64,000 bases of DNA from Stereum hirsutum FP-91666 SS1. Its lineage: Eukaryota; Basidiomycota; Agaricomycetes; Russulales; Stereaceae. Numbering within the stretch: position 1 is the stretch's first letter; every line of letters begins with the position of its first letter. Below, one piece after another: positions 12,074 through 23,709 of this stretch. The notes under the pieces are model-generated. The model searched no databases. It saw only the letters and a program-made list of their open reading frames with translations, and was not told the origin of the DNA. Position numbers and translations under genes: made by a program. The stretch lies in the NCBI RefSeq assembly GCF_000264905.1, contig NW_006763136.1, forward strand, positions 1,405,485 through 1,469,484. Reading direction: 5' to 3'.

Positions 12074-12633
12074 ATTCTGAAGTGAGGTGATATTGGCGCC
12101 AGGGTCGCGTTCTTGTTTTATCCGTTTCCAATTCGTGCTCTTTTACTTCGCCTTCGTTCTTTCTTTCTGCTTATTCTTGTTCTCTTTATTCTTCGAGCTA
12201 CCGTTAGCCCCCTTTATATTTTCGTTCTTCCATTAGGGCTATTTGAACCGCGCTTACCACGGACATTTCTCGACTGTACTGATTTGTCCATACGGCGATT
12301 CGTTCAATTTCTGACCCGTCTGTGCTCCACTGTCCGTACTATCCGCTGTGCTCACCTTGTTCCACTCCTCTGATCCACAACTATGCCATATATACCATAC
12401 TATACTGGGCCCCCGACGGGGCCAGCGGACCCTGTATTGTAGCCTGCCTGTAGTCGCGTAGTGCTCTGATATAGGTGTACCTAGTCTTCGCCTTGCTCCG
12501 TTCAAGTTCTGGCCGAGATCGTGGACACTCAGAGTGCATATGAACCGAATAAGATAGGCATGAAGAAGTACAGTACGGTCCGAAGCACAGACGTCGTATC
12601 CAAGAGAATCCATTGCTAGCAAGGTGAATCGTA
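12074..12633. other. Convergent intergenic region
   Basis: This lies between two converging genes, the membrane protein (plus) and VPS26 (minus), and must hold both 3-prime ends. It is pyrimidine-rich on the plus strand. An open minus-strand frame continuing from VPS26 as far as 12381 has poor composition and is better explained by read-through of the last VPS26 intron. Confidence 0.4.
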
Positions 12634-13987
12634 TCAATTCTATTGAGACCGAGACGCACATCGTCAGACAGCGCAGCGAAGCAGCGTAGGGGGAATACGG
12701 AAGGTCGGGTGAGAGCGCGCACCTCTGGTATCCTGAAGACGGTGATCTCCTGTTGCTTGAAGTACCGCCGGTTCTCCTCGTCGATGAGGACGAGGTTGAG
12801 GTAATAGCGCGTGCTGAATTTCTTGTTCACGTCCCGGAACGTAGGCGTTAGGTCGAACCCGCCCAGGAACAACCGAATTGGGATCGTCTCTCCTGTCGTC
12901 GCATCGTCATGAACATAGCATCAGTATCAGGCCGCAGCAAGTGAAGGAGGTGATTGGGGCGCACCTCGTACAGGAGCACCGTCCATGATTTCGAACTTGG
13001 TGATGGTCTCGCTCTCGTTATATTGATTTGGTGGTGAACCCGTCGTCTCGCGTCGGATGATTGACAGTTCCATATGTTTGATCTTTATGCGGACGAGGAG
13101 GAAGTAAATCTTGCCCACGATGACATCTTTCAGATGGTACCTGCCGGAAGTGCAGAAATGAGCTTCCATGCCACTTCAACGACAACATGAGCCCGAAGTG
13201 GGAGGAGACGTACTTGGACTTATTGTACTCGAACTCGATGTGTAGACAGTCCTCGATGCCGACCTCCATTCTGATCGAGTTATTGCTGTCTGGTGGCATA
13301 CGGAACGAGTGCACCCAGAGGTCCTTCTCCTTGTTCACGTCTGCCATTCTTCGTGATATTGTCACTCGGATGAAATACCTAGGTGTAACGCCACAACACA
13401 ATATACGAGTATCTTTAGGGTTCGTTCACGATTCGCCCCCGCAGCGAAGACGACGTACCGCAGCTTAACGTTGATACCCTGATAGCTCTCGTATTGCTTC
13501 TCCACGTTCTTAAACAGAAAGTCGAAAGTCTGTGCCTGTCGCATTTCCCCAGGCGCCGCGAGTTCTTGTGATAAAGACAGGAATTCATGATGGTGTCCTC
13601 GGTCGTAGAAGAGCTCTGAGCGATGTGGGGCGTCATGGTGTAAGGACCACAGCCTCAATTGAAACATATTCTCCACGCACCAATATTCCCCACAAACTCG
13701 ACTTTGATACCGTCATGGGTCATCCGCTTTCCATCTCGTACACGTACAGTCACCTGCGTGGATGGATAGTCCAGAAACGGATGAACATGAAGCCGAACGT
13801 GAGCAATGTCCTCGGGATGCTGCAGTTGAGGTATACGTACCTGGCCTGCTATAGATTCTCCATCATAGTACACCGGACACGATATTATACGCTCCTTCTC
13901 TCCCTTGATGTCGACCTTCTTCCGTGCATCTTCATCCTCCAGCTTGACGTCCACGTCTACCGGCGAGGCGAAGAAGTATGTTGCCAT
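12634..13987 (-). CDS. VPS26: Retromer subunit Vps26
   Basis: This is a subunit of the retromer cargo-recognition complex (Vps26-Vps29-Vps35), which recycles receptors from endosomes to the Golgi. The ATG is at 13987. Exons, from the 5-prime end, are 13681-13987, 13459-13615, 13214-13378, 12965-13140, 12723-12892 and a 6-base last exon 12634-12639 coding one Asn and the stop. All phases agree and give 326 residues, matching the usual length of about 327. Arrestin-fold hallmarks are present: the MATYFFASPVDVDV start, the PVYYDGE strand, the ELFYDRGHHHEF block, NVEKQYESYQGINVKLRY, and FLGGFDLTPTFRDVNKKFS near the end. Only the tiny last exon is uncertain; reading through instead would add about 80 unlikely residues to a stop at 12381. 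Confidence 0.95.
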
Positions 13988-14454
13988 GTTCGCGAATCGT
14001 CTGCCGCCTTAATGTTGCTAATCGGGACAAAGTGTCTTGAATATACAGTCCGTTCGGACTACAGAAGGATGAATCTGGGTTACAGGTAGGGGTACGGTAG
14101 GTATGACCGGAGGGGAGAGACCGACGCGGATTGCGTTGAGGTCGAATGATTCAAGAAAGCGGTCAAGCTTGGCTGCGAGGCGGGGATGCGCCCCGCCTCG
14201 GCGTCGGCCGATCGGTTCCACTTCAAGTTCATCTACACACGCTTCACCGCCTCTCCGCGGGCCCCCAAGACCTTTCACTTCAATGTTTATTATGAAGTAA
14301 GACTGAAAGTATGTGGTACTATCCAGAATTTTGTTACATAGATAAATACATGAGATCCCTATAGTACAATCCTTCAAATCCACGGAGCCACACAACTCAC
14401 TGCCAACAACCCATTGCCCACTCAGGCTGTTGCCACCAAGTCGGTGGCCACCCT
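13988..14454. other. Intergenic between VPS26 and VWA8
   Basis: This short spacer lies between the VPS26 start and the VWA8 stop, both on the minus strand, and must hold the VPS26 promoter and the VWA8 3-prime end. A GC-rich tract near 14165-14205 contains near-palindromic runs of cgccccgcctcggcg type. No gene is seen. Confidence 0.4.
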
Positions 14455-17400
14455 TTATCCGTCTACCATGGTGGACAGAATACTCCTCAACACGTTCGGT
14501 ATATCGGCTGTATTATCCACTCTGAAACCTTTTCCTGGTAGACGCTTTGGTATCCTGCAGGAACTTGAACGTGAGATTCTTGCTCATGTCATCAACAATA
14601 GGGAGCACATACCAAGCGACTTCTGCACCCTCACCAATGCAGATCAAAGCGGTCTTGACCTAAAGAAGAGGCTACATGAGATATGGTCGGCCCTTATTGT
14701 ACAACGATATATACGGACCTTAGGCTGGCGGGTCATGACTCTTTGCAAGTCGTCAGCTGAGATTCCATAGCGAGCGAAGTTCGCGTCCGTGATAGCGATC
14801 ACGAAATGGTCGTCTGATTGGTGGCGCAGATGAGCGGAAAAACTCAATACTAAAGTCAGAGTGGCTAGGACATACCTCCATCGAACTTGGACACTTCTGT
14901 CACTGCCTTCTCCAGCGCTTCGACTACAGACAGGTAGGGTGTATTAGCGATAGCCAGCAGATGATGGTCAATGAGCAGCTTGCCTGTGAAGTCCCCAGAG
15001 AAAGCATATTGTGTCGTCAGATTCATCTTCTCTACGACCTTCCATCGGTCCGCGACTTCAGAGACTGGATCCGTCATCTTCACCAGCGGTATATCCGGAG
15101 AGTCTCCAGACTGAGAAATGTATGAGTGTGAGTGCGCACGATGAAATAATTGTATGCCCCTAGGACTCACATGACCGTATATCTACAAGATACGTTAGCT
15201 ATAGCAGGGACGATAAAATATAGAAAATGACTTACGTCCCAAACGTACTTGTCCTTCCTCGAAAGACGATCGAAACTCTCCATAATCATGACCGCTAACA
15301 GAGAACAAATTTTAAACAAAGGATGAGAGCCAACGAAGCGACGAATAAGTCCTACCGGTCTCGAGACTGCGCTGGAGCCGGCCATCATACTGAAAGCGAT
15401 ACCTGCCACGCCGACCGTCAGTACAAGAGATGATGGGTCATAAAACTTTTGGAAACTCACATAGATCCGCTGACATCGAATAGGAAACGGATCCGCTTGG
15501 GCCTACAAGCAGTTGGTTGTTGAGTATCGTCACTGATGAATGCAGGGAGCAGGTCTTACTTGATCTGCGGCCTCCCAAGCTCAGGTTTAGCCATTCCTCT
15601 CCTCTTGTAGACCGTAGCCTCCCCGGTTAATCCTTCCGTCAACCTACTATCATCCAGCTCTCCATCAGTCTGTCGCTTGATCCACACTCTTTCTTCCTCC
15701 TTCGCTGCCAAATCTATTTGCCAGTAAAGTCAATCAAATATTCATACGAAGAAACGAAGAAATATGACTGACTCTCTAACAAATCATGCAATTGTGCCAC
15801 ATGCGCTTGCACAGGCCCTAAAAGCGCCGCGTAACCCTTCGCCTCATATGCCGTCAAATTCAACTCCTCCAACCTCCTCTTCAACTCTTCTCTCGCCATC
15901 TCCCTAGCCTGTTTCTGCGCCTCCTTCGACACGTCCTTCTTCAGCTCGTCAGATACCTGATTTATATCGTGCCCCTTGAACAGACGCATGTAACCCCCAC
16001 GACCGCCCAGACCAGCCGTATCGCGTCCGCCGGTCCCGCCAGCCCAGGTGTTGCCGCCTGTGTGAGGTTTGTTTGCCGGGTCTTCTTTGCCGAATTTGGG
16101 TTTGTCGAGTGAGGTGTCGCCTTTGGGTTCGAATTTGAGGTCGAGGACTTTCTTCTTGGAGGCTTCGCGAGCTGCTTCGAGGCCGAGATGTTGAACTTGC
16201 AGGCTGTGGCACTGACGGTCAGATCTTTGAGCGCAGTGCGAGCAAATATGCATACCCATGATGTTCGAGGATTTTGGCGAGCTTGTCGATAGCCTCAGGC
16301 CTGTAGACGTCGAAATCAAAGACATTGCGAAGGGCATGGTCGAGGGTGTCGGTCGGATATGCACGCATGTGGCGCACGATAGCCATCAGTTCTGCGTGGT
16401 GCCATGATTTGATTGAAGCGTGTGGAATGACCGTAAGCGACTCTCCTATGCTCGGTATGCTAGCATAGTAAGTAAGAAGGGACGTACCACGCAGAGAGTA
16501 TGGATAAGTGAGAGATCCATCCACATATCCTTTCCTAAGGTCGTCGAAGGCGCCGACAAGTCTTCGAATCAGATCCTCGTCTAGTTCAGGCGCGAGCTGC
16601 GAGAGTAGCCGTCGTTCTGATTCAAGGTCTGGGTTTGACACGGAATGGCTACATTCAGAGTGAATAAATTAATTTGTAGATTGGCTACTGGCAGTAGATA
16701 GTTTAATGCACCAACTGAAATTATCGCCGAGGACCTGGAGGAAGTGATTGCCTAAGAAAGCTGAAAAAACAGCGCAATGACCATAAGTAAATGATAGGGT
16801 CAAATTCCCGCAAAAGACGCACGATATCCAGGTCTATTCGCCAACAAAATCATCCTAAAATTCTTATGCACCACCAAATCACCCCCCTTCTCTTTCGTCC
16901 TCTTCACCCTTCGTCCATCGTTCAACGACAACTCTCCTTGCCCAGCCAAACTTCTGAAAATGGCGACGACGTGCTCAGGGGCCTTGTCCGCCTCATCGAT
17001 GACTATGACGCGGCCAAGTGTGATGGCGCGCAGAAGCGGCGAGTCGGTGTGTTTAATCAATCCGTTCTCAAGCGAGGTTTGGAACATGAGCTGGGTGACG
17101 GTAGTGTCGCGATGAAGTTGTATATATTCTCGCGGACGTTTGAGGAGCTAGATAGATGAGATTTTGGTCAGTGATGTCACCCACCGACAACACCGAAGGC
17201 TAGATTACTTGGCAGAGCCTGGAGGAATAGTATCAATAATACGAATGAAAAGGTCGGGCGATGCTAGTTTACCTGTCGATAATTTTATTCTTGCCAACAC
17301 CCTGTCAAAGAAGGAAAAAAAAAACTCATCATTAACTCATGGCACGAACTATATCGCCCTAGGTAGGACGAAACAAGACATGCCTGATTCCCCAACAGGA

Positions 17401-20297
17401 CCAAGTGCTCTCCCAGCACCTCGAAATCTATTGCGAGGTCCTTCATTGACGCTGTCTGTAGACTGTTGTCGTAAAAATGGTCCATGTGTGGCACAAAGCT
17501 CCTCGCGCCCTCGGGATCATCTTGCTTTGCAAACCGTGGAATGAGAATGTCTTGTGCGCCTCGATCTCCTTTGGCGGAATAGCTGGGTGCAGGAAACAAA
17601 AGACCCTCTTCCTGAGAGATGGGCGACGGATTGAACTAGACTCGGCCAAATGAAAGAGATATTTTAGCCACATTCACTGAATATCTAGTGCTATGAGAAG
17701 GGAGGCGAAACGAAAGAAGAACGCACGACAGGTGCAGTCTTCACAACGCCACACTCCTCCAGCATAATATCGAGGTTCATCCGTTCCGTGGGCGGTAGAA
17801 ACTCGGCGAGCAACGACCTGCAGATCATCTCGTGTAGGCCGTCGACAGGGACGGGCCGCACGTCTACACCCCTTCCCAGACCAAGCAACGCCACCCACTT
17901 AGCCATCCTAATCAATCCTCTCGTTCCCAGCCTTCTCTTCTTTAACACCGCTTCGTCCCCTCGGCTACCTCCACCTTCTTTGTTTGCGCCTTCGAGCATG
18001 CTCGCACGGTATTTTTCGGCGAACAGCATCATGGTGTCGACGACATGGGATGGACAACCGGTTGCGAGGAGGAGGGCAGATTCCTCGGTGTGAGGCATGG
18101 GGATTGCTGGGATTGGGAAGAACATGTTTGAGTGCTCGTGCGTGAGCCAGTCCCTGAGAGGCACTGATTGAGATGCTGTGGCGATCACACGGAACGAAGG
18201 GTGTGCCACGCGCAATTCACCAGAAGCAACCTACCAAAGAAGTTTTCATTAATGGGCTGAATCTCGGGCATGATGAGAAGGGAAAAGGCGTACTTCTTCC
18301 TCAGAAGCGTGGGCTACAATGCGTTTGTCTTCCCATAATTCACATTCTCTGTCTTGCATCAACCGAGCTAGGGAGCCGGCGGTCAGCCCAATGACGTCTA
18401 GGCCGGCTAGATGTACGAGGTTGCCCTTCAAGGCTCCATCAATGAGAGAGCTATGGACCAGAACATAAAATTAAGGAAAACCAGAGAGTGATCAGCAACG
18501 TATAAAACATACCTTGGCTCCCATCGGGTCGCGCCACCATCTTCCACGATTCGCCTCATTAAAAGCTCCCGTCCACCAACTTCCTTCCACAAATTCACGA
18601 CGTCTCTTTCATACCCAAGGCACTCCCCGAATAGCCGAACTAGTGTGCTTGTTGAGCACGAAGCAGTTGAGCCTGGCATGGCAGGTGGCACATATGAGAT
18701 GTCGTAGCCGAGTGCATGGGCTTGGAGGAAGGCAGTCAGTAGACCGACCACACGAGGCGTAGCAATGGATCCAGAGTCGGTAGATTTGGAGGATACTTCG
18801 GGGAAAGGTTTCAAAGGGTTCGGACCGCACGGGATGCGATGATGGCACAAATGTCCACTGGGTGCGGCGAATGTGATCTGAGCGGTATCTGTATCTATTC
18901 GTTCGATACCAATGACCTTATATCCTAAGAGACCTGTACCCGCTGATTCTCGTGTGGCGTCCGGATGCAGAGGACCAAGTCCCATGACCTCGCATCGCTC
19001 GCTGAGCATTGCCCAAGCCCTCCATGGTGCGGAAAGGAGCCCAGGATTCAGTATGAGCATGAGCCTCCCCAATTCTGCCTGGTTCAATGCCGCGCCATCG
19101 GGGACAGGAAAACATGCAAGGATGCGTTCTAACTTGGCCAAGGCAGTCTGAGGGAATGCAGGAAGAGCTGACCCTGCCACAGAATCTATGGCATGTCGTG
19201 ACTCTGAGGCATACTGGGTAGAGAGTACAAGCTCGCGAAGCCTGTCCATTAGATTCTGACTGGCGTTGCTGTCCACGATTCTGGTCTTCGAAGAAAGCTC
19301 TGAGTTGGAGCGTGTTAGGGACATTAGTGCGCCGACGGGATCTACGAATCTAGCTTGAAAACGGCTTCGGAATGGTGGGTCCAAGGGATATCCAGAGTAG
19401 GGAGGGACCGGTGCCGCAATGGCGATTACACGGAATGATTTATGTGCCGGAACGAAGACCTTGCGTGAAGAGGAGCCTGATTGGGCAGTATCTTGATCGA
19501 GGAGGGCGAATCGGTGAGGGTGAAGGATATGTGTACCGTCATCTAAATTCCTACGAGGCAGTAATTGAACTGATGAGCCGCGAAAACCAGGGAATAAACG
19601 AGTTAACTCACATCTCTCTATTCTCTAAAAGATTGTTCAGTAGCTGCACCACAGCTCCCGTCAGCGAGGAGCAGAGCCAAAGACAAGTTCATGAACCTAC
19701 AGGCATAATACCTCGTTCAGCCTGACATGTTAAGATGAGTTACATCATCTTAATAATCAGCGTACCCCAGGCCCACCTTCTCTATGCCTTCGATGATCAA
19801 TATCCTGCCGGTCTTGACAGCTCTCACTGCGGCGCTGTCAACATAGACCAAGTTACCACCCTGGCGGATTTCTCTTCCTTGCTTGAGCTCCGTCTCGCTG
19901 ACGTCCCTGTGCAGGGCGATATATTCGTATTCTGAATTGACGAGCCTGAATAGGACGTCAACATAAACGACACTGAAAAACAAACTAGACCAAACCTGCA
20001 AAAGGTCATGGCCAATCTCCTTGCATATGGCCCTCCGGGCTGAGATATCAGAAATACGTCCTGTCCTAAAATATATTTCTGCAGCATAAAATGCAGATTA
20101 TCCAGTGTCATGGTATCGTGGACATCCAGCGGCACCGACTGATGCTCTTCGCTAGCTGAGATTCGGGGAAGCCGTGCCGCATGAAGGCTTTCTGGAACAT
20201 CATAAGTAATATCGCCAAGCTTCAGTTGGCCTATGGACTCTGGAGATATTGGAGATAGGGCTGCCTGAAGCTGATGAAGTCGTCGAATAGATGACAT
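14455..20297 (-). CDS. VWA8: VWA8-type AAA ATPase with C-terminal von Willebrand A domain, 1460 aa in 24 exons
   Basis: A dynein-related AAA protein, mitochondrial in animals. The ATG at 20297 begins a basic, acid-free leader (MSSIRRLHQLQ). Exons in order: 19996-20297, 19777-19945, 19701-19721, 19612-19643, 18513-19550, 18294-18450, 17727-18230, 17384-17611, 17273-17301, 17209-17218, 16823-17147, 16712-16760, 16488-16648, 16256-16391, 15773-16203, 15560-15713, 15461-15502, 15356-15402, 15236-15294, 15171-15182, 14876-15110, 14719-14813, 14613-14659, 14455-14554. They total 4383 bases, an exact multiple of three. AAA1 has a degenerate P-loop (SQPGGPYARR), as in other VWA8 proteins; the last AAA keeps GNQGVGKN and VIVIDEADKAPE. 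The Gly-rich GGNTWAGGTGGRDTAGLGG signature and a DVSGSM metal site of the VWA domain follow. The intron at 17612-17726 is the least certain. Intron 17302-17383 uses a GC donor. Confidence 0.93.
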
Positions 20298-20329
20298 CGC
20301 GGCCTGGAATGGAAATGAGGAATGAAGGT

Positions 20330-21134
20330 CCAAACAAGAGAGCAAAGACCGCCTTGAATTCGTGATAGGCAGCCCGAGCAATCGCATACGAGATTTTCTG
20401 TTGAAATATGAGTTCATGAATGCACTCGCGCAGGAAGAGTGACCACTCAACGTATTCCAAAGCAGGAACACTTCCAGTGAGCAGCAGCGGTTTGACAAAG
20501 TCAGTGATACGAGGTCTAGAAATAATTGTGGTCTGTCGTAACTCTTGGACACGTCGCTGCAACAGGTTCTTCGCTTGTTGACTTTTGCAAGGGAAAAGTA
20601 TAGGGAAGATTTAGCCCTGCACAGAGCGCTGCAATTCCATCGTGCTAATCGTTTCAAAGTGGCACTTGTAGACGCTGAACGCGTCCCGGTTATTTGCGGA
20701 ACCGTCTATTTTCACGTGGATGGGTCCAGAGAGTTGGCCACACAAAGCGTTTCCGAACTGTGCCATTCTTGGACCTCCACTCAACCTCCAAGTAAGTACT
20801 GGTTAAACCTCTTCCATCATCGGAGAGTTCCAGGTCCATTTTTGTGCTAGGTTCAACATTCTTAATTGTGCTGGGCGCTTTCCGTGTAACAAGCATGGTC
20901 ATTCATCCGACCAACAGGATGGTGCTTTCTCACCGTTGGGCCCCTAGCACCAACCCGCCGTAAAATATCGTGGCTGTTCTTTTCCGTATTGGTCAGTTCT
21001 GCACAGGACCAGGCATCCCAAAGGAGTCCACGACTCTCTTTCTCATAGGCTTTACCGCGAGTGACAGCGAAGAATACTACGTGGACGCTCTCCTGCTCCG
21101 GCGGCCCGCCCCTGGCAGGCTTTCCTGTGAGCAC
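20330..21134 (-). pseudogene. Unrecognised coding remnant upstream of VWA8
   Basis: Several minus-strand segments look protein-coding but do not join into an intact gene. One at about 21134-20862 is rich in charged residues. One at 20902-20690 includes EVEWRSKNGTVRKRF. One at about 20720-20640 includes DAFSVYKCHFETISTMELQ. The longest, at 20590-20330, includes LLTGSVPALEYVEW and FLRECIHELIFQQKIS. Between them I could not find splice sites that keep phase, and the last block runs into the VWA8 start region at 20297. It may be a real unrecognised gene whose introns I misjudged, or a decayed copy. No function is proposed. Confidence 0.35.
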
Positions 21135-21728
21135 CTCCTCCTAGGTTAGCTAGTCTTTGAGAGTTGTCTCGCTACGTTGACCACTCTCGGGAAATACTCG
21201 CAAGTTGGCTATGGCTTAGAACGGTACGGTGGGTTGTTTTAATTCATTCATCTGCTCTTCGCCGTAGGTCAGCCATCAAGCTCGAGAATCACCTTCCTCA
21301 TGGCGGTAGACATCTGTTCTTCCGTGTCCTGATGATAACCCGAACGTTGCCCATGAGAGGCGTCTCATGTGAACATTTTCATTTTGAATTACATCATGTA
21401 AGGTATAAATGGGTGTATTATTAGGACGCGGACTATTTTCGACTGCAAGGCAGTACCATTAGTACTGTTGAGTAAGTACTTGCGCTTCTCGCGTACAGTA
21501 TTATATTTTTATCTACCCTGGTGTAGATCCTATGTCTAGGCGGACTCAAAACCGGACTCATGGTGTTCTTGCACCTGAATAGCTATAGCACACAACCTTA
21601 TAACATCCGTTGGTGGTATGACTTCTACCTTCCTTCCTTCATGTGCCGGAATTGTTCCACAACACACCGGGTGCTTTGGCTGATGTAGTGGTGACATCCG
21701 CACGGGCCGCTCGTGTCCTCCCGTCGTG
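21135..21728. other. Upstream region of the polygalacturonase gene
   Basis: No gene is supported between the coding remnant and the polygalacturonase promoter. Short frames on both strands lack splice support. The region probably carries the control elements of the secreted enzyme. No certain carbon-repressor cluster was recognised. Confidence 0.4.
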
Positions 21729-21735
21729 TATAAAA
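21729..21735 (+). promoter_or_regulatory. TATA box of the polygalacturonase gene
   Basis: The sequence tataaaa lies 57 bases before the start codon at 21786. That leaves a leader of about 25-30 bases, the expected spacing for a strongly expressed, inducible secreted enzyme gene. Confidence 0.6.
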
Positions 21736-21785
21736 CGCGTCAAGACGCGCTCGAGCTTGTTCAGACCAATCTCTCAGTCGACGTC

Positions 21786-23709
21786 ATGATCTCTACAGCT
21801 ACCTTGTTGTCTGTGTTTGCGCTCGCTGGCACCGCTGTTGCCGTTCCCTCTCGCACCGGCACCGCCAAGAGGGCCACTTGCACTGTGAACAGTGTCTCCA
21901 GTGCTGCTGAGTTGAGCGACTGTTCAGACGTCGTCATCGCAGCATTCACTGTCCCAGGCGGAAGTAGGCATTTTCATCTGTTGCCAGAGTGCTATAAGGA
22001 GGCTGATCTGCGCTGAATCATTCTCAGGTACTGTGACGATTGAGGCAGCCTCTGGCGCGACAGTTACCATGACGGGTAAATTGTTTGCTGTGTTGTTTAA
22101 TTTGGAAGTATACTGATCTTTGGATGCAGGCGACGTGACTTTCGCTTCGACTACTTGTAAGTCCATCAGCTGGATAAGACCGGTGCGCATGCTTAAATGT
22201 CTGGGGCCTCGTAAGCCGAGGGACCACTTTTCACTCTTCAGACCGATGATGGTAAGCTCCCTTCTATCAACTTTTTGAAGCATTTTGGTCATGCTGTTGT
22301 TGTCTTCTAGTCAGTTTCAACGGCGGCGGGCACACCTTCGACGGTAAGTCCCGGACTTTTCCTCCACTCTGCACTCACGCTGACGAACGTGTCCCTATCC
22401 TCAATCTGAACATTGTTATCCTCTAGGTAACGGCCCGTTGTATTGGGATGGCGAAGGCACGAACGGCGGCAAGGCAAAGGTATGGGTCGACCTTTCATTC
22501 TTGGACCGGCATCTCCCGGCCTCCCATAAACTTTGACTTCGAGGTCATTCTTGCTGATATCTTTTGCTCATGGTTCCCAGCCTCATCCATTCTTCAAAAT
22601 CAAAGGCTCTGGCACGTTTGAAAACTTTGAGATATTGAACAGTCCCGCTCAGGCCATAAGCGTAGGCACCACAGGTTCGTCCCATCCGCAAAATCGCAGT
22701 GTAAGTGACTAATAGCTTTCCCTTTCGCTTTAGCCAAGAGCACTATATCGTCTGTCACCGTCGATAACTCTGCAGGGGACTCGGGAGCACTCGGTCATAA
22801 CACAGACGGCTTCGACGTCTCGGCCTCTGACTTGACGATCACAGGCTCAACGGTCAAGAATCAGGACGATTGTGGGGAGTTTCAATTAATAGAAATATCC
22901 CCATTTATTGATATAAGTTTTAGGTGTCGCTATCAACTCCGGGTCGAGCATCACGTTCTCCAACAACGTGTGCTCCAACGGGCATGGTCAGTAACGTTCA
23001 ATTACATCCACTTGTGTGTCTATTCCTCACGGTCAACCAGGTATCTCAATCGGAAGCATCGCGTCTGACAAGACGGTTTCTGGGGTCACCATCAGTGGAA
23101 ACACGGTCACGAACAGCATGTACGGAATGAGAATCAAGGCAAGTTACTTACACAAGATGACTCGAGAGCGTCATGAAAGGCTTACCTTTGTTAGGTGGAC
23201 GCCGATGCCACGGACGCATCTGTTTCGGATGTGACCTACTCCGGGTATAAAAACTACGCAACTCAAACTGTATCCCGTTCCTGACTTCCATGCTTGGATA
23301 TCTAGCAACACAATCTCTGGAGCGACGAAATTTGGGATGTTAATTTCTCAAACATACCCGGAGGGTACGTCTGCTTTTCCTCCGTTTCGCTGTATATTTA
23401 TGTCTCTTTTTCTGATTTTATTGCATAAATAGATGATTCTGGCACTCCAGGGACTGGTGCACCAATCAGCGACATCAACTTCACGGGTAGCAAGACCTCT
23501 GTCTCAGTTGAAAGCTCCGCTCACGGTTTAGTGGTTGACTGTGGCGCTTGCAGTGGTACTTGGGACTTCAGCGAGCTCACGGTCACTGGCGGTGAAGGAA
23601 ACTCCGTTTCTGCCGATGATGCTTCGGTACGATTTATTTTGACTATCTGCATACCGATTGAACCTAATAGCTCTGGGTTCTCTCACAGATCACCGGTGGC
23701 AGTTTCTGA
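21786..23709 (+). CDS. Secreted endopolygalacturonase, GH28, 363 aa in 14 exons
   Basis: This enzyme hydrolyses alpha-1,4-galacturonosyl links of pectin outside the cell. Exons are 21786-21963, 22028-22075, 22130-22156, 22216-22251, 22311-22343, 22427-22479, 22581-22674, 22734-22871, 22924-22986, 23041-23138, 23195-23244, 23306-23364, 23433-23626 and 23689-23709; together they give exactly 364 codons. A signal peptide ([20 protein letters not shown]) precedes a short propeptide ending at KR. All GH28 catalytic motifs are present: NTDGFD, QDDC, GHGISIGS and RIK. The size is that of ordinary fungal endo-enzymes. Thirteen introns are many for this family, and five exons are only 21-48 bases. Intron 23139-23194 has a GC donor (AAG then GCAAGT). 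A TATA box stands 57 bases upstream. Confidence 0.95.

Noticed and set aside
12381..12722. C-terminal extension of VPS26 by read-through to a stop at 12381
   Set aside because: The added residues have no family counterpart. Splicing at 12722 to a 6-base last exon gives 326 residues, the family length.
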